From a virus, in IMG/VR virus record IMGVR_UViG_3300043540_000087, positions 1 to 33,852 of that record: DNA of 33,852 nt. The stretch is one strand, 5' to 3'. Made by a program: the position numbers and the translations under genes. Shown piece by piece: positions 27,180-33,852 of the stretch. Every line of letters begins with the position of its first letter. Positions within the stretch are counted from its first letter, which is position 1. Below the pieces are notes generated by a model. It was not told the DNA's origin, did not search any database, and worked only from the letters and a program-made list of their open reading frames with translations.

Positions 27180-29493
27180 CACCTACGACACCAGCATCAG
27201 CGCGGACCCGTCCGACTTCCTGGCCGGCTTTCGCCGGGCCGCGGCTGGCGCGAAGGAATCTTCGGCCCAGATCAAGGAATCGGTCGGCGGCATCCGCGAG
27301 ACCGTCGAAGGCCTGCAGGGCCTGATCGCCGGCTTCGGCACGCTGCTCGCCGGCGGCCTGGCGGGCGAGTTCATCAAGTTCAACGCCGAGCTGCAGGACC
27401 AGTTTCGCAAGAGCGCGCAGGCCGCCGGCGTGACGACCGAGCAGTTCAGCGGCATGGCCTACGCGGCCAAGCTGGCCGACGTCGACACCGAGAACCTCAG
27501 CAAGGCCTACGTCAAGCTCGGCGCGGCGCTCACGAACGCGCAGCAGGGCCAGAAACTGCAGGTGCAGCTTTTCAAGCAGCTCAGGCTCGACCCCGCGCAG
27601 TTCAAGGACGCCGACGAGCTGCTCGGCGCCGTCGCCGACCGCTTCGCCAGCATGGCCGACGGTGCGGCCAAGAGCTCGCTCGCGGTGGACCTGTTCGGCG
27701 AGCGCATCGGGCCGCAGCTGATCCCGATGCTCAACGAAGGCCGCGACGGCCTCGAAGAGCTCAAGCAGGAGGCCGCCGACCTCGGTGTCGTGGTGTCCAC
27801 CGAAGCCGGCGAACGCGCCGAGAAGTTCAACGACACGCTCACCCGGCTCGGCCAGGCCGCGCGCGGCGCAAGCCTGCAGGTGAGCGACCAGCTCATCCCG
27901 GTGCTGCAGCGCGTCGCGGAAGAGGTTGCCAAGGTCAAGGGCGTGGGCGAGACCGTCGGGACGGCGCTGCGCACCGTCATCGAGACCATCACGGTGCTCG
28001 GCGCCAACGTCTACTACGTGCTCGAGCGCGTGGGCAACACCATCGGCGCTGTGGCGGCGCAGTTGAATGCGCTGGCGCACCTTGACATCAAGGGCTTCCA
28101 CGCGATCGAGGACGCCGTCGAGGCCGACGACAAGGCCGCCCGAGCCAAGCTCGACGCCTTCAGCGCGCACGTGCTCGGCCTGGCATCGGACGCCGGCGGC
28201 GGCCGCGGCCAGGTCAACCCGCCCAAGGTGCGGCCCGACGAGTTCGTCCCCGGCGCAAAGCCCTCCGAGGTCCATCACAAGGCGATCGACAAGTCGCAGA
28301 TGCCGGTCTTCGAGGCCGCGCTGGAGGCCGAGAAGGCCGGCTACGCCGAGATGGACGCCCTGCACGGCATGAGCAAGCAGGCCGAGCTCGACTTCTGGAA
28401 CGGCATCCTCGGCACCGCCAAGCTCAGCGAGGCGGACCGCGTGGCGGTGGCCAAGCAGGCCGCGCAGGCGCGCGTGCGGGTGCTGCAGGACGAAGCGCAG
28501 AAGGCGCAGCAGATCCAGGGCATCAGCCTGCAGGACTGGCAGGCCGCCGAGCTCGCCAGGGTGACGCAGGACGAAGACGCCGCCAAGACCCGCGTCGCCC
28601 TCGGCCAGGAAACCCAGGCCCAGCTGCTCGCGCAGCAGCAGCAGTTCGAGGACCGGCGCCACGCCATCCAGCTCGCCGCGCTACGCGCCGACCTGGCCAC
28701 GCTGGACCCGCAGCGCGACCCGGTCAAGGTGGCGCAGGCCAATTCCAAGATCGAGGCGCTCGAGCAGACGCACCAGCTCAAGCTGGCGCAGATCCGCGGC
28801 CAGATCGCCGTGCAGTCGGCCGCGCAGCAGAAGATCATCTGGGAGAACCTGGGCCAGAGCATCAACACGCTGTGGAACAACGGCGTGCAGGCGCTGATGA
28901 ACGGCACGCTCACCTGGGCCAACGCCATGAAGGCCATCGGCACCGAGCTGGTGGGCTGGTTCGCCAACAGCGTCGTCCAGCCGATGGTGGTGAAGGCCAT
29001 CTTCGGCGAGCAGGCCAAGACGGCCGCCACCGCCGCCGGCACCGCCGAGCGTTGGGCGCTGGAGAGCGCCGCCGCCGCCAAGAGCGTCGCGCTGTGGGCG
29101 GCCACGGCCATCAGGAACATCATGACCAGCGCCTGGGAGGCGATGGCCGCGGCCTGGAAGGCCATCGTCGGCATCCCCTACGTGGGCCCGGTGCTCGCGC
29201 CGATCGCCGCCGGCGCCGCCTTCGCAGGCGTGGCCGCCATCGCCGGCAACGTCGCCAGCGCCGAGGGCGGCTACGACATCCCGGCCACCATCAACCCGCT
29301 CGTGCAGGCGCATGCGCGGGAGATGGTCCTGCCGGCCAAGCATGCCGACGTGATCCGCAACCTGGCCGACGGCGGTGGTGGTGGCGGCGGCGGCACGACC
29401 GTGCACCTCCACGGCTCGCCGGATGACACCGTGAAGCTGCGCGACCTGCCGAAAGTGCTGAAGTCGCTCAACGCGCGATTCGCTTTCGTCTGA
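27169..29493 (+). CDS. Tail tape measure protein
   Basis: 774 residues from a TTG at 27169, chosen because GGAGA stands at 27159-27163 and the start overlaps the T frame. Features: coiled-coil and Ala/Gln/Glu-rich helices throughout (AQQQQFEDRRHAIQLAALRA), a TMP domain near residues 60-260 (AGFGTLLAGGLAGEFIKFNA, GMAYAAKLADVDTENLSKAY), hydrophobic segments near 640-700 (VPYVGPVLAPIAAGAAF-like), and a Gly run (GGGGGGGGTTVHLHG) near the end. It sets tail length; by lambda's ratio (853 residues, about 135 nm), 774 residues suggests roughly 120 nm. Confidence 0.9.
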   Translation: MSSSTYDTSISADPSDFLAGFRRAAAGAKESSAQIKESVGGIRETVEGLQGLIAGFGTLLAGGLAGEFIKFNAELQDQFRKSAQAAGVTTEQFSGMAYAAKLADVDTENLSKAYVKLGAALTNAQQGQKLQVQLFKQLRLDPAQFKDADELLGAVADRFASMADGAAKSSLAVDLFGERIGPQLIPMLNEGRDGLEELKQEAADLGVVVSTEAGERAEKFNDTLTRLGQAARGASLQVSDQLIPVLQRVAEEVAKVKGVGETVGTALRTVIETITVLGANVYYVLERVGNTIGAVAAQLNALAHLDIKGFHAIEDAVEADDKAARAKLDAFSAHVLGLASDAGGGRGQVNPPKVRPDEFVPGAKPSEVHHKAIDKSQMPVFEAALEAEKAGYAEMDALHGMSKQAELDFWNGILGTAKLSEADRVAVAKQAAQARVRVLQDEAQKAQQIQGISLQDWQAAELARVTQDEDAAKTRVALGQETQAQLLAQQQQFEDRRHAIQLAALRADLATLDPQRDPVKVAQANSKIEALEQTHQLKLAQIRGQIAVQSAAQQKIIWENLGQSINTLWNNGVQALMNGTLTWANAMKAIGTELVGWFANSVVQPMVVKAIFGEQAKTAATAAGTAERWALESAAAAKSVALWAATAIRNIMTSAWEAMAAAWKAIVGIPYVGPVLAPIAAGAAFAGVAAIAGNVASAEGGYDIPATINPLVQAHAREMVLPAKHADVIRNLADGGGGGGGGTTVHLHGSPDDTVKLRDLPKVLKSLNARFAFV

Positions 29494-30092
29494 TGAGCAA
29501 CGCCGTCTATCCCAGTCTGCCGGGGCTCACGTTCCCGATCGAGCGCACCCCGGAATGGGCTACCGACGTGCAGACCAGCGCCAGCGGCCGGGACTTCACG
29601 CGCACGCTCTACACCGCGCCGAGGTACCGCTACAAGCTCAGCTACGAGTTCCTGCGAGACAGCGTCGCGGCGCAGGAGTTCCGCACGCTGCTGGGTGCGT
29701 TCAACGCCCGCATGGGGCAGTGGGACACCTGGCTTTTCAGCGACCCGGACGACTCCAGCGTGACCGCGCAGGTCTTCGGAACCGGCAACGGCTCGAACAA
29801 GGTTTTCCAGCTCGAACGCGTGCTGGGCGGCTTCGCCGAGGCCGTGTACGACCTGAACGGCGCCCCGTCGATCTACGTCGGCGGAGTCCTCAAGACCGCG
29901 GGCACAGACTACACCATCAGCAGCACCGGCCTGGTGACGTTCACCTCGGCGCCGGCCGCCGCAGCGTCGCTCACCTGGACCGGCAGCTACTACTGGCGCT
30001 GCCGCTTCCTCAGCGACACGCTCGACTTCAGAAAGATGATGGCCGGCTTCTGGGAGCTGGCAAGCGTCGAGTTCATCACCTGTAAGGCATGA
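29493..30092 (+). CDS. Distal tail protein, DUF2460 family
   Basis: 199 residues; ATG overlaps the tape measure stop (TGATG). AVYPSLPGLTFPIERTPEWA, then TDVQTSASGRDFTRTLYTAP, WDTWLFSDPDD and TYTISS/VTFTSAPAAAASLTW-type strands are the DUF2460 pattern, which also occurs in gene transfer agents as the distal tail (Dit-like) ring. The C-terminal RFLSDTLDFRKMMAGFWELA agrees. It attaches the tail tip hub to the tube. Confidence 0.82.
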   Translation: MSNAVYPSLPGLTFPIERTPEWATDVQTSASGRDFTRTLYTAPRYRYKLSYEFLRDSVAAQEFRTLLGAFNARMGQWDTWLFSDPDDSSVTAQVFGTGNGSNKVFQLERVLGGFAEAVYDLNGAPSIYVGGVLKTAGTDYTISSTGLVTFTSAPAAAASLTWTGSYYWRCRFLSDTLDFRKMMAGFWELASVEFITCKA

Positions 30093-30970
30093 AGACGCCG
30101 ACCTGGGAACCGTCAGCCGGCGCGCTGCTCGCGTTCCTCAACGCGGCGCGATCGGTGCGCGTGGCCGAGCTGTACACCTTCACCACGTCCGGCGGCACCA
30201 GCTACCGCTTCACCGATGCCGATCAGGCGATCACGGTCAACGGCCTGACCTTCGCCGTTGGGCCGCTGCTCAAGCGCACCAAGACCAAGCTCATCGTCGG
30301 CGTGCAAGTCGACCACATGACCGTCGACCTGGTGGCCGACTCGACCGTCATGATGGGCTCGCAGCCCATGATCGCCGCGCTCGCCGCGCGCGCCCTCGAC
30401 AACGGCACGCTGAAGGTCGAGACGCTGTACATGGACGCCTCGGGCGCGCAGCAGGGCACGCTGCTGAAGTTCGGCGGCCGCGTCGGGCAGGTGACGTGCT
30501 ACGGCATGCAGGCCAGCATCGAGGTCGATTCGCAGGCGATCCTGCTCGACGTGATGATCCCGAGCGGCGTTTACCAGCCCGGCTGCCGCAACACGCTTTT
30601 CGACGGCTTCTGCACACTGTCCAAGGCGGCCTACAAGATCAGCACGGCGGCCATCGGCGTTACATACGCCGCGCGCACCGGTTTCGCGGCCAACTTCACC
30701 GGCACCGCGGCGGCGACGAGTGGCTACCTCACCCTGGGCGTGGCCACGTGCACCGCGGGCGCGAACGCCGGCTACAGCCGCACGATCAAGCTGCACAGCG
30801 GCAGCACGGTGCAGGCCATCTCGCCGTGGCCGGCGGACGTCTCCATCGGCGACACCTTCGACTTCTATCCCGGCTGCGACAAGAGCATGAGCACGTGCTC
30901 GGGCAAGTTCGCCAACCTGGCGCACTTTGCCGGCGAGCCCTTCATCCCGGTCCCGGAGACGGCGGCATGA
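30089..30970 (+). CDS. Tail hub protein (DUF2163 / BR0599 type) with Cys cluster
   Basis: 293 residues from ATG 30089. The N-terminal DUF2163 domain has VRVAELYTFTTSGGTSYRFT and VDHMTVDLVADSTVMM. The C-terminal part has VYQPGCRNTLFDGFCTLSK and FYPGCDKSMSTCSGKFANLA, followed by HFAGEPFIP. Four Cys, C166, C175, C263 and C270, match the iron-sulfur ligands known in the gene transfer agent hub and analogous to lambda gpL. It forms the hub at the tail tip. It overlaps DUF2460 and the NlpC gene by a few bases each. Confidence 0.82.
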   Translation: MKTPTWEPSAGALLAFLNAARSVRVAELYTFTTSGGTSYRFTDADQAITVNGLTFAVGPLLKRTKTKLIVGVQVDHMTVDLVADSTVMMGSQPMIAALAARALDNGTLKVETLYMDASGAQQGTLLKFGGRVGQVTCYGMQASIEVDSQAILLDVMIPSGVYQPGCRNTLFDGFCTLSKAAYKISTAAIGVTYAARTGFAANFTGTAAATSGYLTLGVATCTAGANAGYSRTIKLHSGSTVQAISPWPADVSIGDTFDFYPGCDKSMSTCSGKFANLAHFAGEPFIPVPETAA

Positions 30971-31383
30971 GCGCGCGCGAGGCCGTCGTCGCCGAGGCGC
31001 TGTCCTGGCTCGGCACGCCGTACCACCACCACGGCCGCGTCAAGGGCGTGGGCGTCGATTGCGCCATGCTGCTGGCCGAGGTGTACGAGCGCTGCGGCCT
31101 GATCGAGCGCGTCGAGCCTGGCTTCTATCCCGTCGACTGGCATTTCCACCGCGATGAGGAGGCGTTCGTCGGGTGGCTCGCGCGTGTCGGCGCGCGCCAG
31201 GTCGACGCCCCCCAGCTCGGCGACGTGGCGGTCTTCAAGTACGGCCGCGCCTACAGCCACGGCGGCATCGTCGTGCCCGGCGGGTGCGCGCACGCCTTCA
31301 TGCGCGCCGGGCGGGTCATGACCACGCGCCTGGACGAAGAGCCGCTGCTGGGCCGGCCGACCCAGTTCTGGAGCCTGCTGTGA
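30967..31383 (+). CDS. NlpC/P60 tail peptidase (gpK-like)
   Basis: 138 residues from ATG 30967 (ATGA overlap). Cys nucleophile C32 (GVGVDCAMLLAEVY) and H98 (AYSHGGIVV) give the NlpC/P60 dyad; H109 could be the third residue. The family cuts peptide cross-links in peptidoglycan. On the tail tip it would help the tube penetrate the cell wall at infection. It corresponds to the C-terminal domain of lambda gpK; there is no JAB domain here. Confidence 0.88.
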   Translation: MSAREAVVAEALSWLGTPYHHHGRVKGVGVDCAMLLAEVYERCGLIERVEPGFYPVDWHFHRDEEAFVGWLARVGARQVDAPQLGDVAVFKYGRAYSHGGIVVPGGCAHAFMRAGRVMTTRLDEEPLLGRPTQFWSLL

Positions 31384-33852
31384 GCGGCCCGAGGAACACG
31401 CTCGCCACGAGCCAGACCCGGCTCGAAGCGATCCCGATCCAGAGCAGCGCCTACGGCCTGCCGATCCCAATCCTTGGTGGCGTCACGCGCGTGGCGGCCA
31501 ACCTGCTGTACTACAACGACTTCAAGTCGATCGAGCAGCACCAGAGCGGCGGCAAGGGCGGCAGCCCGTCCCGGGTGACCTACACCTACACGGCGTCGAT
31601 CATCATGGCGCTGTGCCACGGCAAGATTGCCGGCGTTCCGAGGGTGTGGGTGGGCAAGACGGTCTACTCGGACCTCGACGCCGGCACGCCGGCCAGCTAC
31701 GCCATAGCCAGCGAGAGCTACACCGTGCCGGGCGGCGGCGGCAGCTACACCACGGCGCACGCGGCAGCCTACTCGGCGAATTCCAGCGTCACTGCGTCCA
31801 CCGGCTCGGGAGACGCGCTCAACCAGTGGACGCTGGCCGAGGGCATCGACTACACGGTCAGTGCAGGCGTCTACAACTTCCCGGCGACGAGTTCGGCCGT
31901 GGGCGCGTCGCTCACCATCATCTACACCTACCTGTCCGCGGCAGCGGCGAACTCGGCGCTGGCCAAGGTTGGCATGACGCTGATGTCGGGCGACATGAAC
32001 CAGTCCGCGCCGAGCTGGGTGACGAGCCTGCACCCGGGCGACGCGCTGGGCTACGCCGGCATGGCCTCACTGAGCGCGCAGGACTACCCGCTTGGCACCT
32101 CGGCCAGCGTGCCGAACCACATCTTCGAGGTCGTCGGACCAGGCGCCTACAGCCTCGGCTCTTCTGTGCCGGACATCGACCCTGCGCCGTTTGTCGCCCG
32201 AATCCTGCAGGACGCGCGCTACGGCGCCCGGCTGCCGTCCGAGTTTCTGAGCGCGACGACGCAGTGGAGCAACTACTGCCGCGCGAACGGCATCCTCGTC
32301 TCGCCGCTGATCGAGACGCAGATGAAGGCGGCCGACTTCCTGAAGCTCGCCGCGGACATTACCAACTGTGGCGTCGTGTGGAGCGCGAACACCCTCAAGT
32401 TCATCCCCTACGGTGACACCGGCGCCACGGGCAACGGCGCCACCTTCACGCCGAACACGACCCCGATCTACGACCTCAGTGCAGATGTCTTCATCGTGCA
32501 GGGCGCGGCGCCGCCGGTAAAGGTCATCAACAAGGCCGCCAGCGAGGCATACAACCACATCCGCGTCGAGTTCAAGAACCGCGCGAACGGCTACGCGAAG
32601 GAGATCGCCGAAGCCAAGGACGACGCCGACATCGCCGGCAGCACGCAGCGCTCGGCGCCCATCTTCAACGCGGACTGGATCTGCGACGCCACCATCGCGC
32701 GCAACGTCGCGCAGATCATGCTGCAGCGCTCGGTCTACGTGCGCACGACTTACCAGTTCAGCCTGCCCTGGACCTTCGACTTCCTCGAGCCGATGGATCT
32801 GGTGACGCTCACCGACGCGGCAACCGGGCTGCAGCAGCACGCGGTGCGCATCATCGAGATCGACGAGAGCGACAAGGGCCAGGACTACACGGCCGAGGAG
32901 TTCGCCCTTGGGGTGGCGAGCACGGCGACCTACAGCACGCAGGTCGGCGCCGGGTTTTCGGCAAACTGGGGCGCGAGCCCTGGCTCGGCGCTGGCGCCGA
33001 TGATCTTCGAGGCGCCTGGCGCGCTCACGGTCAACGGCCTCGAGCTGTACGTGGCGGCGATCGGGACCGGCGCGAACTGGGGAGGCTGCAACGTCTGGGT
33101 GAGCCTGGACGGCACGAACTACAAGCAGATCGGCGTCATCACGCAGGGCAGCCGCTACGGCACCGTCACGGCCGACGGCGGCACGGCGCTGGGCGTGGCG
33201 CTCAACGGTGGCACGCTGCTCAGCGGGAGTGCGGCGGACGCCGCGGCGCTGACCACGCTGTGCTATGTCGGCGGCGCGACGCCGGAGTACATGGCGTTCC
33301 AGACTGCCACGCTCACCGGGACTGAGGCCTACACCCTGGGAGGCCTCAACCGCGCTGCCTACGGCACCACGGTGACCGCGCACGCCCCCGGGACGCCTTT
33401 TGCGCGCGTGGACAGCAGCGTGGCGAAGAGCGGCGCGCTCGACCAGTCGCTAGTCGGCAAGACCGTGCATGTGAAGCTCACCAGCTTCAACCTGTTCGGC
33501 GCGGCCGAGGAAAGCCTCGCGGCTGTCGCCGACTACACCTACACCATCACCGGCTCCCAGGTGCTCGGCAATGCCGGCGCCGCGGCCTACGCAGGCATCC
33601 AGGCGGCCAGCAGCGACAACATCCTGACGGCCGGCGAGAAGCCCCCGATCATCCAGGACTACGCCGTCATCACCGCCGAGCAAGCCGGCATCGACGCCCA
33701 GGCCACCGCCTACGGCATCACCACCGAGAAGACCGCCTACGACAGCGCGATCGCAGCGCTCACCAGCTACCTCGGCACGCTGACCAGCCCGACCGCGTGG
33801 AACAGCACGACGGGCGACACGACCATCGTCGGCTCGACGTTCCGCAGCAACT
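31380..33852 (+). CDS. Tail tip / host specificity protein (cut by window end)
   Basis: 824 codons from a GTG at 31380 (GTGA overlap with the NlpC gene) are open to the last base. The N-terminal region (IPIQSSAYGLPIPILGGVTR, YTYTASIIMALCHGKIAGVP, RVWVGKTVY) and the mid part (ARILQDARYGARLPSEFLS, YCRANGILVSPLIETQMKAA) are those of phage tail tip proteins with a Phage-tail_3 domain, central baseplate components. The last visible part (LTSPTAWNSTTGDTTIVGST) is where J-type proteins continue to a helical region and fibronectin-like or receptor-binding domains, here missing. It determines host binding. Confidence 0.88.
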   Translation, partial: MSGPRNTLATSQTRLEAIPIQSSAYGLPIPILGGVTRVAANLLYYNDFKSIEQHQSGGKGGSPSRVTYTYTASIIMALCHGKIAGVPRVWVGKTVYSDLDAGTPASYAIASESYTVPGGGGSYTTAHAAAYSANSSVTASTGSGDALNQWTLAEGIDYTVSAGVYNFPATSSAVGASLTIIYTYLSAAAANSALAKVGMTLMSGDMNQSAPSWVTSLHPGDALGYAGMASLSAQDYPLGTSASVPNHIFEVVGPGAYSLGSSVPDIDPAPFVARILQDARYGARLPSEFLSATTQWSNYCRANGILVSPLIETQMKAADFLKLAADITNCGVVWSANTLKFIPYGDTGATGNGATFTPNTTPIYDLSADVFIVQGAAPPVKVINKAASEAYNHIRVEFKNRANGYAKEIAEAKDDADIAGSTQRSAPIFNADWICDATIARNVAQIMLQRSVYVRTTYQFSLPWTFDFLEPMDLVTLTDAATGLQQHAVRIIEIDESDKGQDYTAEEFALGVASTATYSTQVGAGFSANWGASPGSALAPMIFEAPGALTVNGLELYVAAIGTGANWGGCNVWVSLDGTNYKQIGVITQGSRYGTVTADGGTALGVALNGGTLLSGSAADAAALTTLCYVGGATPEYMAFQTATLTGTEAYTLGGLNRAAYGTTVTAHAPGTPFARVDSSVAKSGALDQSLVGKTVHVKLTSFNLFGAAEESLAAVADYTYTITGSQVLGNAGAAAYAGIQAASSDNILTAGEKPPIIQDYAVITAEQAGIDAQATAYGITTEKTAYDSAIAALTSYLGTLTSPTAWNSTTGDTTIVGSTFRSN

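Overview
The window is almost entirely a temperate siphovirus genome, or a prophage read in circularly permuted order. Base composition is very GC-rich with strong G/C third-position bias. The gene repertoire resembles phages of Burkholderiales (Betaproteobacteria), so a host in that order is likely. This is inferred from gene content and from the host-derived tRNA-His 3' half in the phage attachment site; no host gene is present.

Layout. (1) 1-3868: the last codons of a tail tip or fibre gene, then a run of short overlapping + strand genes. These include a compact sulfotransferase-like protein, a beta-helix protein, an Ala/Ser/Thr repeat fibre protein and a fibre-tail adaptor-like protein. 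(2) 3868-5347: lysis genes (three small membrane proteins and a GH24 endolysin). (3) 5303-5922: a minus-strand two-gene cassette with its own promoter and palindromic operator, flanked by two copies of the endolysin gene's 3' end. (4) 5935-6162: attP, with phased GTGCC arm repeats, a tRNA-His 3' half as core, and a terminator. (5) 5976-10986: minus-strand early-left operon (integrase, excisionase, a DGQHRL-motif protein, DUF4406 protein, small accessory proteins) read from a promoter at 11016-11044. (6) 11056-12137: immunity region with an S24-type repressor, a co-transcribed zinc-ribbon membrane protein, and divergent promoters over one palindromic operator. (7) 12138-16920: early-right operon (Cro/YdaS-like, CII-like, winged helix, primase/VirE helicase, Q-like antiterminator). 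(8) 17020-33852: late operon (tail completion Z-like, TerS, TerL, connector, portal, protease-capsid, head-tail joining, tail terminator, tail tube, G/GT frameshift pair, tape measure, then a distal tail module resembling gene transfer agents, cut in the tail tip gene).

How it fits together. The repressor and Cro-like protein compete at 12111-12129, which controls early-right transcription; a related half-site sits in the early-left promoter. The Q-like protein is followed at once by a strong hairpin and the late genes, as expected for antitermination control of morphogenesis and lysis. Integrase recombines attP with a host tRNA-His gene.

The window ends inside the tail tip gene and starts at the end of a similar gene, but the two edges do not join in frame. 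A stretch of unknown size is therefore missing between 33852 and 1. Most long minus-strand open frames across the late operon are GC-driven shadows and are omitted.

The most unusual points are the sulfotransferase-like gene, the cassette bounded by duplicated endolysin 3' ends, the helically phased attP arms, a repressor with Arg in place of the catalytic Lys, and a protease-capsid fusion with a well-placed internal start.
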